DNA of 64,000 bases, taken from NCBI GenBank assembly GCA_016213505.1, contig JACRAF010000028.1, positions 51,868 through 115,867 of the forward strand, read 5' to 3'. Shown piece by piece: positions 55,838-64,000 of this stretch (position 1 is the first letter of the stretch; the number at the start of each line of letters is the position of its first letter). A program made the position numbers and the translations under genes. Source of the DNA: Devosia nanyangense. Its GTDB lineage: Bacteria > Pseudomonadota > Alphaproteobacteria > Rhizobiales > Devosiaceae. The notes beneath the pieces are model-generated. The model did not search any database, was not told the origin of the DNA, and was given only the letters and a program-made list of their open reading frames with translations.

Positions 55838-56145
55838 CCAGCCAGAGGCGCTTTCCGGGCCGCGTCTATGGCATCGTCCTGGCGCTGATCGCGCTGTTCG
55901 GCCTCGCGCCGATCATTGTCACCGTGGCCTCGGCCGCAATCGCCAACGCCTATGGGTGCACGATCAGCGAGAGCTTTCTCAGCCCGTGCATCATCAACGG
56001 CGCCGACTGGGGCCCCGGCCTGCAGCTGGGTGGAATTTCGTTCTGGTACGTGCTGCTGGTCTGGCCCGCGGCGTTCGTGCTGTTCCTCGTCTGGCTCGTC
56101 GTGCTGCTGATCCACCTCGCCCGCTTCCGGAAGCGCATCGCATGA
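55834..56145 (+). CDS. small membrane protein in his operon (unknown 2)
   Basis: A 103-residue protein with two membrane helices ([26 protein letters not shown] and [27 protein letters not shown]). Between them is an extracytoplasmic loop holding two cysteines ([23 protein letters not shown]), which could form a disulfide. It is coupled by ATGA on both sides (previous gene and hisF). No known function. Confidence 0.7.
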   Translation: MTSQRRFPGRVYGIVLALIALFGLAPIIVTVASAAIANAYGCTISESFLSPCIINGADWGPGLQLGGISFWYVLLVWPAAFVLFLVWLVVLLIHLARFRKRIA

Positions 56146-56930
56146 CCCTCAAGACCCGCATCATCCCCTGCCTCGATGTGAAGGATGGCCGCGTCGTCAA
56201 GGGCGTGCAGTTTGTCGATCTCGTCGATGCCGGCGATCCGGTCGAGGCGGCGCTCGCCTATGATGCGGCGGGGGCGGACGAGCTCTGCTTTCTCGACATC
56301 ACCGCCAGCGCCGAAAACCGCGACACCATCTTCGACGTCGTCGCCCGCACCGCCGAGCAGTGCTTCATGCCGGTGACGGTGGGCGGCGGCATCCGCACCG
56401 TCGAGGATATCAGGAAGCTCTTGCTGAGCGGCGCCGACAAGGTGTCGATCAACACTGCGGCGGTCAACGATCCCGATTTCGTCTCGCGCGCCGCCGACAA
56501 ATTCGGCGACCAGTGCATAGTCGTTTCGGTCGATGCGCGACGGCGGCAGACTCGTACCCTGGGCGGCGCCAATGCCTCGGACTGGGAGATCTTCACGCAT
56601 GGCGGCCGCAATCCGACTGGGCTCGACGCCATCGAGTTCGCCGTCCGCTCGGTCGAGCGCGGCGCCGGCGAGCTGTTGGTGACCTCGATGGACCGGGATG
56701 GCACAAAGAAGGGGTTCGATCTGGAGCTGACCCGCGCTATTGCCGATGCCGTACACGTGCCGGTCGTCGCCTCGGGCGGCGTCGGCGCGCTCGACGATCT
56801 CGTGGCTGGCGTAAAGGAGGGACACGCCAGCGCCGTGCTCGCCGCCTCGATCTTTCACTTCGGTACCTTCACCATCGCCGAGGCGAAGGCCTACATGCAG
56901 GATCACGGCATCCCGATGAGGATGGATTAG
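56142..56930 (+). CDS. hisF: imidazole glycerol phosphate synthase cyclase subunit
   Basis: A 262-residue TIM barrel: [24 protein letters not shown] with catalytic Asp, and the second Asp in [13 protein letters not shown]. It makes IGP and AICAR with HisH. Confidence 0.97.
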   Translation: MTLKTRIIPCLDVKDGRVVKGVQFVDLVDAGDPVEAALAYDAAGADELCFLDITASAENRDTIFDVVARTAEQCFMPVTVGGGIRTVEDIRKLLLSGADKVSINTAAVNDPDFVSRAADKFGDQCIVVSVDARRRQTRTLGGANASDWEIFTHGGRNPTGLDAIEFAVRSVERGAGELLVTSMDRDGTKKGFDLELTRAIADAVHVPVVASGGVGALDDLVAGVKEGHASAVLAASIFHFGTFTIAEAKAYMQDHGIPMRMD

Positions 56931-56932
56931 AA

Positions 56933-57250
56933 ATGGGTTTTACACTTGAGGCGCTCAATGCGCGGATCGCCGAGCGGGCAAACGCTTCGCCGGACGAGAG
57001 CTACACGTCGAAATTGCTGGCCGACGGCATCGATCGCTGCGCCCGCAAATTCGGAGAGGAGGCGGTCGAGACCGTCATCGCCGCGGTGACGCGCGACACG
57101 AGCGGACTCACCGCCGAGGCGGCCGATGTCCTTTATCACCTGCTGGTTCTGCTTCGGGCCGCCGACGTGCCGCTCGAGAAGGTGCTGGCCGAGCTCGAAG
57201 CCCGGACGGGCCAGTCCGGGCTCGCCGAGAAGGCGTCGAGAAAACCCTGA
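56933..57250 (+). CDS. hisE: phosphoribosyl-ATP pyrophosphatase
   Basis: A 105-residue all-alpha MazG-like enzyme: [29 protein letters not shown] and [18 protein letters not shown] supply the metal-binding Glu/Asp set. It is separate from HisI, as usual in alphaproteobacteria. It starts 2 bp after hisF and its stop overlaps coaA. Confidence 0.96.
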   Translation: MGFTLEALNARIAERANASPDESYTSKLLADGIDRCARKFGEEAVETVIAAVTRDTSGLTAEAADVLYHLLVLLRAADVPLEKVLAELEARTGQSGLAEKASRKP

Positions 57251-58194
57251 TGGCGCGCTCGAAACTCAACCCCTATCACCGCTTCACCACGGCCGAATGG
57301 GCGAAATATCGCGACGGCGAGCCGATGACGCTGACCGCCGCCGACATCGACCGGTTGCGGGCACTGACCGATCCGATCTCGTTCGCCGAAGCGGAGGAGG
57401 TCTACCTGCCGCTCAGCCGCCTGATCTCGTTTTATGTCGAGGCGGCGCAGGCGGTGCACCAAGTGTCGACCCGCTTTCTCGGCACCGAGGACCGCAAAGT
57501 GCCGTTCATCATCGGCGTCGCCGGGTCTGTCGCGGTCGGAAAGTCCACCACTTCGCGCATCCTCAGGGCCCTGCTGCGCCGCTGGAAGACCTCGCCCAAG
57601 GTCGACCTCGTTACCACCGACGGGTTCCTGCTGGCCAACGCCGAACTCGATGCGCGCGGTCTCGCCGACCGCAAGGGCTTCCCCGAAAGTTACGACCGCG
57701 GGGCGCTGCTGGCGTTTCTCTCCGACATCAAATCGGGCAAGGCCGACGTCAAAGTGCCGGTCTATTCGCACCTCGTCTACGACGTCGTTCCAGGCGAGTT
57801 CATCAGCATCGATCGGCCCGACATTCTCATCGTCGAGGGATTGAACCTCCTGCAGCCGGGCGAGCTGCCCAAGAACGGCAAGCCGATCCTGTTTGCCTCC
57901 GATTTCCTCGATTTCTCGATCTATATCGATGCCGAGGAAGCCGATCTGCGCAACTGGTTCATGGTGCGCTTCAGGGCGTTGCGCGAAAGCGCCTTCACCG
58001 ATCCCAAGAGCTTCTTCCGGCGGCTCGCCGAAATGCCCGCCGACGAGGCCGAGACGTTCGGCCTGTGGGCCTGGGACGCAATCAACCTGCCCAATCTGCG
58101 CGACAACATCCTGCCCACCCGCAGCCGCGCCGACCTGATCCTCAAGAAGGCCGCCAACCACACCATCGAGGAAGTGGCGCTGCGGCGAGTCTAA
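57250..58194 (+). CDS. coaA: pantothenate kinase (type I)
   Basis: A 314-residue kinase with P-loop GVAGSVAVGKSTTSRIL, VDLVTTDGFLLANAELDARGL, and YDVVPGEFISIDRPDILIVEGLNLLQ. It is the first enzyme of CoA synthesis. It closes the his operon by one-base overlap with hisE. It converges with the PfkB kinase gene, overlapping by 4 bp at the stops. Confidence 0.96.
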   Translation: MARSKLNPYHRFTTAEWAKYRDGEPMTLTAADIDRLRALTDPISFAEAEEVYLPLSRLISFYVEAAQAVHQVSTRFLGTEDRKVPFIIGVAGSVAVGKSTTSRILRALLRRWKTSPKVDLVTTDGFLLANAELDARGLADRKGFPESYDRGALLAFLSDIKSGKADVKVPVYSHLVYDVVPGEFISIDRPDILIVEGLNLLQPGELPKNGKPILFASDFLDFSIYIDAEEADLRNWFMVRFRALRESAFTDPKSFFRRLAEMPADEAETFGLWAWDAINLPNLRDNILPTRSRADLILKKAANHTIEEVALRRV

Positions 58195-59195
58195 ACCTCG
58201 AGGTCGTGCTCCTGGGCCATCTCGTAGAGCTCGCGTAGCGGCCGGGCGCCGATATGGGAGATCACCTCCGAAGCCGCGAGGCAGCCGGCGGCGAGGGCGG
58301 TCTTAAGGTCCCGTTCCCGGGCCAGCGCCAGCAGGAACCCCGATGCAAACAGATCGCCCGCACCGGTGGCGTCGACGACTTCGGACACCGGATAGGCCGG
58401 CACGGTGACGATCTCGCCATTGTGGATGGCCATGGCGCCCTGCTCGCCCATGGTCACCGCCGCCAACTCGCAATCCCTGGCGATGCCCTGAACCGCCACG
58501 TGCAGATCTGCGGTCTGATAGAGTGCCTTCACCTCCTCGATATTGGCGAAGACGTAATCGATGGTCTTGCTCCGCATCAGATCGAGAAACTCGTCGCGGA
58601 AACGGTTGACGCAGAAGGGATCCGATAGCGTGAACGAGGTTGCCCGCTCATGCTTGTGGGCGAAATGCGCGGCGACGACGAAGGCCTTCTTGGCCTCCAC
58701 CGGGTCCCACAGGTAACCCTCCATATAGGTCACTGCCGCCGCGCCGATTTCTTCTTCCTTGATGTCGGCGGTGGTGAGCTGGTGGCAGGCGCCCAGATAC
58801 GTGTTCATGGTCCGCTCGCCGCCGGGCGAGATCAGGATCATCGAGCGCGCCGTCGCTGGCCCGTCCTCGAGCCGGTGCACGCGGTAGTGGACACCCAGCT
58901 CGCGCAAATCGTGCGCGAACACCTCGCCCAGATCGTCCGCTGCGACCTTGCCGACGAACGCCGCCCGGCCGCCGAACGAGGCGACGCCCGCCGCCGTGTT
59001 GGCGGCGCTGCCGCCCGAAATCTGGCGTTTCTCGGCCGGCATGCGGTCGTAGAGGTAGGCCGAGCGCTCGGCGTCCACGAGGTGCATGATCCCCTCGTTG
59101 AGGCCTTCGCGCTCCAGAAATCCCGGCTCGATGGGCGCGATCACATCGACGATCGCGTTGCCGATGGTGAGCACGTCGAATTGTGTGTCAGCCAT
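58191..59195 (-). CDS. PfkB-family sugar/adenosine kinase
   Basis: A 334-residue ribokinase-fold protein. ISGGSAANTAAGVASFGGRAAFVGKVAADDLG is the N-terminal PfkB signature. VDATGAGDLFASGFLLALARERDLKTAL is the C-terminal signature with the catalytic Asp. In alphaproteobacteria this type is usually annotated adenosine kinase; nucleoside specificity is inferred. Monocistronic. Confidence 0.88.
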   Translation of the reverse strand: MADTQFDVLTIGNAIVDVIAPIEPGFLEREGLNEGIMHLVDAERSAYLYDRMPAEKRQISGGSAANTAAGVASFGGRAAFVGKVAADDLGEVFAHDLRELGVHYRVHRLEDGPATARSMILISPGGERTMNTYLGACHQLTTADIKEEEIGAAAVTYMEGYLWDPVEAKKAFVVAAHFAHKHERATSFTLSDPFCVNRFRDEFLDLMRSKTIDYVFANIEEVKALYQTADLHVAVQGIARDCELAAVTMGEQGAMAIHNGEIVTVPAYPVSEVVDATGAGDLFASGFLLALARERDLKTALAAGCLAASEVISHIGARPLRELYEMAQEHDLEV

Positions 59196-59267
59196 CGGCC
59201 GCCCTGAATTGTCCCGGTGGCGCGGGAGATAGCGGGGATCGGCCGGAATCGCAACCGGGCGACGCGC

Positions 59268-59966
59268 TCACGACGGCGCGCCGTCCCAGTCCTTGGGCGC
59301 CGGGGTCTTGGGCTCGAACCGGCACCATTCGGCGATGATGCAGCGATAGCACTCGGGCTTGCGCGCTTTGCAGACATATCGGCCGTGGAGGATCAGCCAG
59401 TGATGGGCGTGCAGCAGGTATGTCTCGTGCACCACCTTGAGCAACCCCAGCTCGACGTCGAGCGGCGTCTCCCCCGGCGCCAGCCCGGTGCGGTTGGCGA
59501 CGCGGAAGAGGTGGGTGTCGACCGCGATGGTGGGCTGCCGGAAGGCGATGTTGAGCACGACGTTTGCGGTCTTCCGCCCGACGCCGGGAAGCGTTTCCAG
59601 TTCCTCGCGCGTCCGCGGCACTTCGCCGCCGAACCTCTCGATCAGCTGCTGGCTGAGTGCGAAGACGTTCTTGGCCTTGGTGCGAAAGAGCCCGATGGTC
59701 TTGACCAGGTCCTCGATCTTGTCGGGTCCGAGCTTGACCATTTTCTGCGGCGTGTCGGCGAGCTTGAACAGCGCCGGCGTCGCCTTGTTGACCCCCGCAT
59801 CGGTCGCCTGCGCCGAAAGCACGACCGCGACCAAGAGCGTGAACGGGTTAGTATGGTCGAGTTCGCCCCTCGGCTCCGGGTTGTCCCGTTCGAACGCACC
59901 GAACATCGCGTCGATTTCAGCCGCCGATAGACGTTTTGTTGATCGCTTTGCTGGCGCTTTGGCCAT
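59268..59966 (-). CDS. nth: endonuclease III
   Basis: A 232-residue DNA glycosylase/AP lyase. The HhH is LETLPGVGRKTANVVLNIAFRQ with its catalytic Lys, catalytic Asp in IAVDTHLFRVANR, and the 4Fe-4S loop C-X6-C-X2-C-X5-C (CKARKPECYRCIIAEWC). ATG 59966 was chosen; the long open frame upstream is a shadow. It is divergent from the DUF2244 gene. Confidence 0.96.
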   Translation of the reverse strand: MAKAPAKRSTKRLSAAEIDAMFGAFERDNPEPRGELDHTNPFTLLVAVVLSAQATDAGVNKATPALFKLADTPQKMVKLGPDKIEDLVKTIGLFRTKAKNVFALSQQLIERFGGEVPRTREELETLPGVGRKTANVVLNIAFRQPTIAVDTHLFRVANRTGLAPGETPLDVELGLLKVVHETYLLHAHHWLILHGRYVCKARKPECYRCIIAEWCRFEPKTPAPKDWDGAPS

Positions 59967-60002
59967 TCTCTTGCCTCCGATTCGGGGTCTATAGTCGGGC
60001 CT

Positions 60003-60482
60003 ATGCCAACCAAAACTCAAGCCAAGCCGTTGTTTGCAGCAACGCTGACGCCGCACCGCTCGCTCACCCCGCGCGGCAAGCGCGTCGTCATCGCGCTGGT
60101 CGCCGCCCTGGCGCTGGTGCCCGGCTTCGTCTTTTACGTCGCCGGCGCCTGGCCGGTGGTCGGCTTCATGGGTCTCGACGTCCTCGCCATCTGGGCGGCG
60201 CTGACCATTTCGATGCGCAGTGGGCGGGCCTATGAGGTGCTGACCCTGTGGCCCGGCGCGCTGGAGCTCAAGCGGGTCGACCCCAAAGGCCAGGAAGACG
60301 TGCTGAGCTTCGAGCCGTTCAACGTCCGCTTCGTCATCGATCGCGATTTCAACGAGCGGGTCACCGGCCTCTGGCTCAAGGAGCGTGAGCGCAAGGTGCC
60401 GCTCGGCGCGTTCCTCAGCACCGACGAGAAGCTGAGTCTCAGCAAGGTCTTTGGGTCGGCGCTGCGCAAGGCGCGGGCCTGA
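60003..60482 (+). CDS. DUF2244 membrane protein
   Basis: A 159-residue protein with two adjacent hydrophobic helices (VVIALVAALALVPGFVFYVAGAWPVVGFMGLDVLAIWAALTIS). A cytoplasmic beta-rich part follows (YEVLTLWPGALELKRVDPKG...LWLKERERKVPLGAFLSTDEK). This matches DUF2244, widely found beside nth in alphaproteobacteria; function unknown. Confidence 0.88.
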   Translation: MPTKTQAKPLFAATLTPHRSLTPRGKRVVIALVAALALVPGFVFYVAGAWPVVGFMGLDVLAIWAALTISMRSGRAYEVLTLWPGALELKRVDPKGQEDVLSFEPFNVRFVIDRDFNERVTGLWLKERERKVPLGAFLSTDEKLSLSKVFGSALRKARA

Positions 60483-60542
60483 CCACCGGCCCGCCGGTCG
60501 CGTCAAAACCGGGTCGCGCCGGACATTGCGTGGGACTATTCC

Positions 60543-61415
60543 ATGGTCACCATGACCCAGCATCAGACCCTGACCCCGGCCGACGACTACGAGACGGTGC
60601 GCGCCGCCATCGCCTATCTCAGCGAGACCGGCCCCGAGGACACCGACCTTTCCCGCTTCGCGCGCTCGCTCGGCATGAGCGAGCGGCAACTGACCGATCT
60701 CTTCCGCCGCTGGTGCGGGCTCAGCCCCAAGAGCTTCGCCCAGGCGGTGGCGCTCGATCACGCCAAGATGCTGCTGGCGGACAAAGAGAGCGTGCTCTCG
60801 ACCACTTATGCAGTCGGCCTCAGCTCCACCTCGCGGCTGCACGATCTGTTCGTCGCCTACGAGGCGATGCCGCCCGGCGCCTACCGCGCCAAGGGCGAGG
60901 GCCTCGAGATGATCTGGGGCACCGCGCCCTCGCCGTTCGGCACCGCCGTGCTGGTGCTCACCGAATACGGCCTCGCCGGCATCGGCTTTGCCGACGGTGT
61001 CGTCAGTGTCGATGCCGCCTTCGAAGATCTGCGGCGGCGCTGGCCCAACGCCCGCTACACACGCAACGACGCGCAGATCGCGCCGGTGGCAAGGCGGGTG
61101 TTCGACCCCAACCGCTGGAACCCGGAGGAACCGGTGCGGGTGGTGCTGATCGGCACCGACTTCGAGGTCAAGGTCTGGCAGACCCTGCTGACGATCCCGG
61201 TCGGCCGCGCCACGACTTATGCCAACGTCGCCACCGCCATCGGCCGCCCGACGGCGGCGCGCGCCGTGGGCGCGGCGGTCGGCAAGAACCCGATCTCGTT
61301 CGTCGTCCCCTGCCACCGCGTCGTCGGCTCGACCGGCGCCCTCACCGGCTACCACTGGGGTGTGCCGCGCAAGCGCGCCATCCTCGGCTGGGAGGCGGGG
61401 GTGGTGTCGGCCTAG
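60543..61415 (+). CDS. AraC-HTH / O6-methylguanine-DNA methyltransferase fusion
   Basis: A 290-residue protein. An AraC-type HTH (LSRFARSLGMSERQLTDLFRRWCGLSPKSFAQAVALDHAKMLL) is fused to an Ogt domain with acceptor Cys in ISFVVPCHRVVGSTGALTGYHWG and the Arg finger helix (VGRATTYANVATAIGRPTAARAVGAAVGKNP). It is Ada without the N-terminal zinc/methylphosphotriester domain, so it can repair O6-alkylguanine but probably lacks Ada's switch. ATG 60552 is an alternative start. Confidence 0.92.
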   Translation: MVTMTQHQTLTPADDYETVRAAIAYLSETGPEDTDLSRFARSLGMSERQLTDLFRRWCGLSPKSFAQAVALDHAKMLLADKESVLSTTYAVGLSSTSRLHDLFVAYEAMPPGAYRAKGEGLEMIWGTAPSPFGTAVLVLTEYGLAGIGFADGVVSVDAAFEDLRRRWPNARYTRNDAQIAPVARRVFDPNRWNPEEPVRVVLIGTDFEVKVWQTLLTIPVGRATTYANVATAIGRPTAARAVGAAVGKNPISFVVPCHRVVGSTGALTGYHWGVPRKRAILGWEAGVVSA

Positions 61416-62030
61416 CTAGATCGCCACCTTCTCCTTGAGCTCGCCGCTCTTGGAAATCCGGTAGATCACCGGCTCGCCGGTGGCGAGTTCGCGCTTCAAG
61501 ATCTGCTCGGGCGTCAGCTGCTCGATGGCCATGACGATCGAGCGGAGCGAGTTGCCGTGGGCGGCGACGAGGACCGTCTCGCCGGCCTCGACCGCGGGCA
61601 GGATGTGCTTTTCGTAATACGGCAGGGTGCGCGCCGCGGTGTCCTTCAGCGACTCGCCACCCGGCGGCGGCACATCGTAGCTGCGGCGCCAGATCAGCAC
61701 CTGCTCCTCGCCCCACTTTTTGCGCGCATCGTCCTTGTCGAGGCCGCTGAGATCGCCGTAGTCGCGCTCGTTGAGCGCCTGGTCGCGGGTGATCGTGAGG
61801 TTGACGATGCCCAGTTCCTCGAGGATGAGGTCGAGCGAATGCTGGGCGCGGACCAGCGCCGAGGTGAAAAACACCGTCGGCACGATCCCCGCCGCCTTGA
61901 GCTTTCTGCCGGCGGCGCGCGCCTCGGCGATACCCTTTTCGGTGAGACCCGGATTCTTCCAGCCGGTGAACAGGTTCTTCAAATTCCACTCGCTCTGCCC
62001 GTGGCGAACGAGGATCAGCGTTCCGGCCAT
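61416..62030 (-). CDS. gpmA: 2,3-bisphosphoglycerate-dependent phosphoglycerate mutase
   Basis: A 204-residue histidine phosphatase-fold enzyme: [27 protein letters not shown] with the phospho-His, [18 protein letters not shown], and the second His in [13 protein letters not shown]. It is shorter than E. coli GpmA (250) but normal for Rhizobiales. It overlaps the dapB stop by one base. Confidence 0.95.
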   Translation of the reverse strand: MAGTLILVRHGQSEWNLKNLFTGWKNPGLTEKGIAEARAAGRKLKAAGIVPTVFFTSALVRAQHSLDLILEELGIVNLTITRDQALNERDYGDLSGLDKDDARKKWGEEQVLIWRRSYDVPPPGGESLKDTAARTLPYYEKHILPAVEAGETVLVAAHGNSLRSIVMAIEQLTPEQILKRELATGEPVIYRISKSGELKEKVAI

Positions 62031-62848
62031 CAGTCTTGCTCCTTGACGCCGAGCACGTCGGCCATGTCGTAAAATCCCGCCGGCTGGTCCTTTGCCCAGA
62101 GCGCCGCCTGCATGGCGCCCGCCGCGAACATCGCCCGGCTCTCGGCCCGATGGGTGATCTCGATGCGCTCGGTCTCGCCGGCAAAGATCACCGTGTGATC
62201 GCCGATGACGTTGCCGCCGCGGAGCGCTGCAAAGCCGATCGTGCCGGGGACACGCGGGCCGGTATGGCCGTCGCGGCCGCGCACCGCGCTGGCGTCGAAA
62301 TCGACGCCGCGGCCGGCCGCCGCCGCTTGCCCGAGCATCAGCGCCGTGCCCGACGGCGCGTCGACCTTCTTGTTGTGGTGCATCTCGAGAATTTCGACGT
62401 CGTAGCCGGGCAAGGCCCTCGCCACCTGGCGTACCAGGCCCGCCAGCATGTTGACCCCGAGCGAGAAATTGCCGGTCTTGACGATGCGCGCCCCGGCCGA
62501 TCCGGCCTTCTGGATCGCCCAGTCTTCGTCCCTCGAGCACCCGGTGGTGCCGATGATGTGGACGAGCCCCAGGCTCGCGGCGCGTTCGGCGAGCAGCACG
62601 CTCACCGCCGGAACGGTGAAATCGATGATCGCCTCGGCGCCGGCCAGCGCCGCCTCCGCATCGTCGACGATGACGACACCCAGCCGCTCGATGCCGGCGA
62701 CCTCGCCGGCGTCGCGGCCGATGGCGGGCGAACCCGGCCGGTCGAAGGCGGAATGAACGACGAGCCCCGGCGTCGCCGTCACGGCGCGGATGTTCGCGGC
62801 CCCCATGCGGCCGCCGGCTCCGGCGATAGCTACCTTCAGATCAGTCAT
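62030..62848 (-). CDS. dapB: 4-hydroxy-tetrahydrodipicolinate reductase
   Basis: A 272-residue enzyme: [17 protein letters not shown] (NAD(P) binding), [27 protein letters not shown], and catalytic [19 protein letters not shown]. It acts in lysine/diaminopimelate synthesis. It is in a dapB-gpmA operon, possibly preceded by pyrF (22 bp gap). Confidence 0.97.
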   Translation of the reverse strand: MTDLKVAIAGAGGRMGAANIRAVTATPGLVVHSAFDRPGSPAIGRDAGEVAGIERLGVVIVDDAEAALAGAEAIIDFTVPAVSVLLAERAASLGLVHIIGTTGCSRDEDWAIQKAGSAGARIVKTGNFSLGVNMLAGLVRQVARALPGYDVEILEMHHNKKVDAPSGTALMLGQAAAAGRGVDFDASAVRGRDGHTGPRVPGTIGFAALRGGNVIGDHTVIFAGETERIEITHRAESRAMFAAGAMQAALWAKDQPAGFYDMADVLGVKEQD

Positions 62849-62870
62849 ATCAAACCCTTATCCGGGGACA

Positions 62871-63566
62871 TCAGACGATGCGAGTCCCGCCCATTTCGGC
62901 GAGAATGACACGGGCCGCCAGCTTGGGGTCCGCCGCCGCGGTGATCGGCCGGCCGACGACGAGGTGCGACGCACCCGCGGCGATCGCCTCGGCCGGGCCC
63001 ATGACCCGTTTCTGGTCGCCGGCGGCGCTGCCGGCGGGGCGGATGCCGGGGGTGACGATGGCCATGTCCGGCCCGACGATGGAGCGGACCATTTGGGCCT
63101 CGAGCGGCGAGCAGACCAGCCCACCGATCCCGGCCGTTTTGGCCTGCCCGGCGCGCAGCGCCACGAGGCCCGCCGTGTCGCGGGCGAAACCGGCTTCCGC
63201 CACGTCACGGTCGTCCATCGAGGTCAGCACCGAGACGCCGAGGATGGTGAGACCCGAGCCGGCGGCGCCCTTGACCGCAGCGCGCATGCACTGGGGATAG
63301 GCGTGGACCGTGAGCATCGACGCCCCGGTCCGCGCGATGGCCGCGACGCCCTTTTCCACCGTGTTGTCGATGTCGAGGAGCTTGAGGTCGAAGAACACCC
63401 GCTTGCCTGCGGCGATCAGCGCCTTGCCGAGCGCCAGCCCGTCGCCGCCATAGGCCAGCTGATAGCCGATCTTGTAGAAATCCACGGTGTCGCCGAGTGC
63501 CTCGATCAGCGATTCGGCCTCGGCGCGAGTGTCGAGGTCGAGGGCGACGATCAGTGTTCCGGCCAT
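62871..63566 (-). CDS. pyrF: orotidine 5'-phosphate decarboxylase
   Basis: A 231-residue TIM barrel. ATG 63566 ([20 protein letters not shown]). The catalytic array is [17 protein letters not shown], with [18 protein letters not shown] and [16 protein letters not shown]. It gives UMP. It is upstream of dapB-gpmA on the same strand. Confidence 0.97.
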   Translation of the reverse strand: MAGTLIVALDLDTRAEAESLIEALGDTVDFYKIGYQLAYGGDGLALGKALIAAGKRVFFDLKLLDIDNTVEKGVAAIARTGASMLTVHAYPQCMRAAVKGAAGSGLTILGVSVLTSMDDRDVAEAGFARDTAGLVALRAGQAKTAGIGGLVCSPLEAQMVRSIVGPDMAIVTPGIRPAGSAAGDQKRVMGPAEAIAAGASHLVVGRPITAAADPKLAARVILAEMGGTRIV

Positions 63567-64000
63567 GAGGCGTCTCCGATTTGCGCGGCTTTGCCACGAG
63601 TTGGGGCGGGACCGCAAGGGCGAGCGAAATCGGCCATCGGCTTCGGCCTCCGGTTGCGGGGTTGGGGAGATACGGGTCCCGAGGCGCGTCGCGTCTCTGA
63701 GGTTTTGTTTTGTGGAGACGCGACGCGCCTCGGAACGCCAGGATTGGCACCGGATGGAGCGGCCCCGGCACAGCCGGGCAAACGTCCACCACAGTCAGGC
63801 CGGGACGACTCCCAGCCCCCTGGCTGGCCGACCGCAGCCGTTCGTCTCGACTCCGTACCGCGCGGTCAGCTGAGGCGGAGAATAGCACCGGCGGAACGCG
63901 CGGGGATAAGTCGGGGAGTCGGGTGAGTAAGAGATTGATGTTGCGGGTGTTTTGGAGGCGATCACGAGTCACTTTCGGTGCTCGCGGCACCCCACCCACC
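63567..64000. other. non-coding end of window
   Basis: These 434 bp upstream of pyrF have no supported gene. They hold the 19-bp inverted repeat (63679-63733) and presumably the pyrF promoter on the minus strand. The open frames crossing here lack family motifs and an RBS. Confidence 0.55.
63679..63733. repeat. 19-bp perfect inverted repeat
   Basis: Left arm 63679-63697 and right arm 63715-63733 are exact reverse complements (CCGAGGCGCGTCGCGTCTC and its partner) with a 17-nt loop, TGAGGTTTTGTTTTGTG. It sits in the non-coding region upstream of pyrF. It is probably a genomic palindromic repeat; it lacks a T-run on either side for a terminator. Confidence 0.85.

Overview
The window is GC-rich chromosomal DNA from an alphaproteobacterium, most likely a Hyphomicrobiales (Rhizobiales) member close to Devosia. 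The evidence is the run mnmE-mnmG-rsmG-parA-parB next to rho and hemJ-hemE, the aroE-coaE-dnaQ-secB-fxsA-Tim44-Smr block, hslVU beside the his genes, a CenR-type regulator, CtrA- and parS-like sites, and short covarying palindromic repeats of the kind seen in Rhizobiales. It is almost entirely core genome, densely packed with ATGA/TGATG overlaps. There is no phage, IS element, CRISPR array or rRNA. One tRNA is present, tRNA-Gly(GCC).

Layout. 1-4.6 kb: a partial FAD/Fe-S D-lactate-type dehydrogenase, an RlmD/TrmA-like methyltransferase and SelO. 4.6-7.5 kb (minus): a FecR-domain protein and a CHASE2 adenylate cyclase. 8-11.5 kb (minus): a LacI regulator, D-xylonate dehydratase (xylD) and a cyclic-nucleotide-binding protein. 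11.7-16.5 kb: two secreted unknowns, tRNA-Gly, YbbN, a Lon-substrate-domain protein, a Trm112-like protein and a chimeric repeat-containing orphan. 16.7-24.3 kb: a UbiH-type hydroxylase, glnK-amtB, a second amt gene and ftsK. 24.4-32.6 kb: SRPBCC-ArsR pair, lolA, xthA, ridA, a CNBD protein, cenR, yggS and leuS. 32.6-34.2 kb: lptE-holA. 34.2-42.9 kb (minus): hemE-hemJ-rho-mnmE-mnmG-rsmG-parA-parB. 42.9-43.4 kb: probable oriC. 43.4-53.5 kb: aroE-coaE-dnaQ, secB, fxsA, Tim44-Smr-XRE, an ABC exporter, a small phosphatase, hslVU and hisB. 53.6-58.2 kb: hisH-hisA-(two small membrane proteins)-hisF-hisE-coaA. 58.2-63.6 kb: a PfkB kinase, nth, DUF2244, an AraC-OGT protein, dapB-gpmA and pyrF.

How it fits together. 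The 528-bp gene-free segment between hemE and aroE has DnaA-box-like sites and a perfect TTAA-N7-TTAA CtrA site, and genes on both sides point away from it. A cluster of parS-like 16-mers extends from inside rsmG to the aroE start, so this is an origin/centromere region. Nitrogen control is readable: both ammonium-transporter loci have a near-identical sigma-54-like promoter, with TGC-N11-GCA (NtrC-type) dyads 105-135 bp upstream.

The less ordinary items are: a lipoprotein (lptE) whose only in-frame start lies upstream of an intergenic repeat, so the repeat appears to be translated; an orphan protein with three 13-residue tandem repeats; two stand-alone cAMP-pocket proteins with complementary degenerate binding cassettes; a symmetric operator-like dyad before an SRPBCC-ArsR pair; and a secreted protein with a duplicated DGTGHDS domain.
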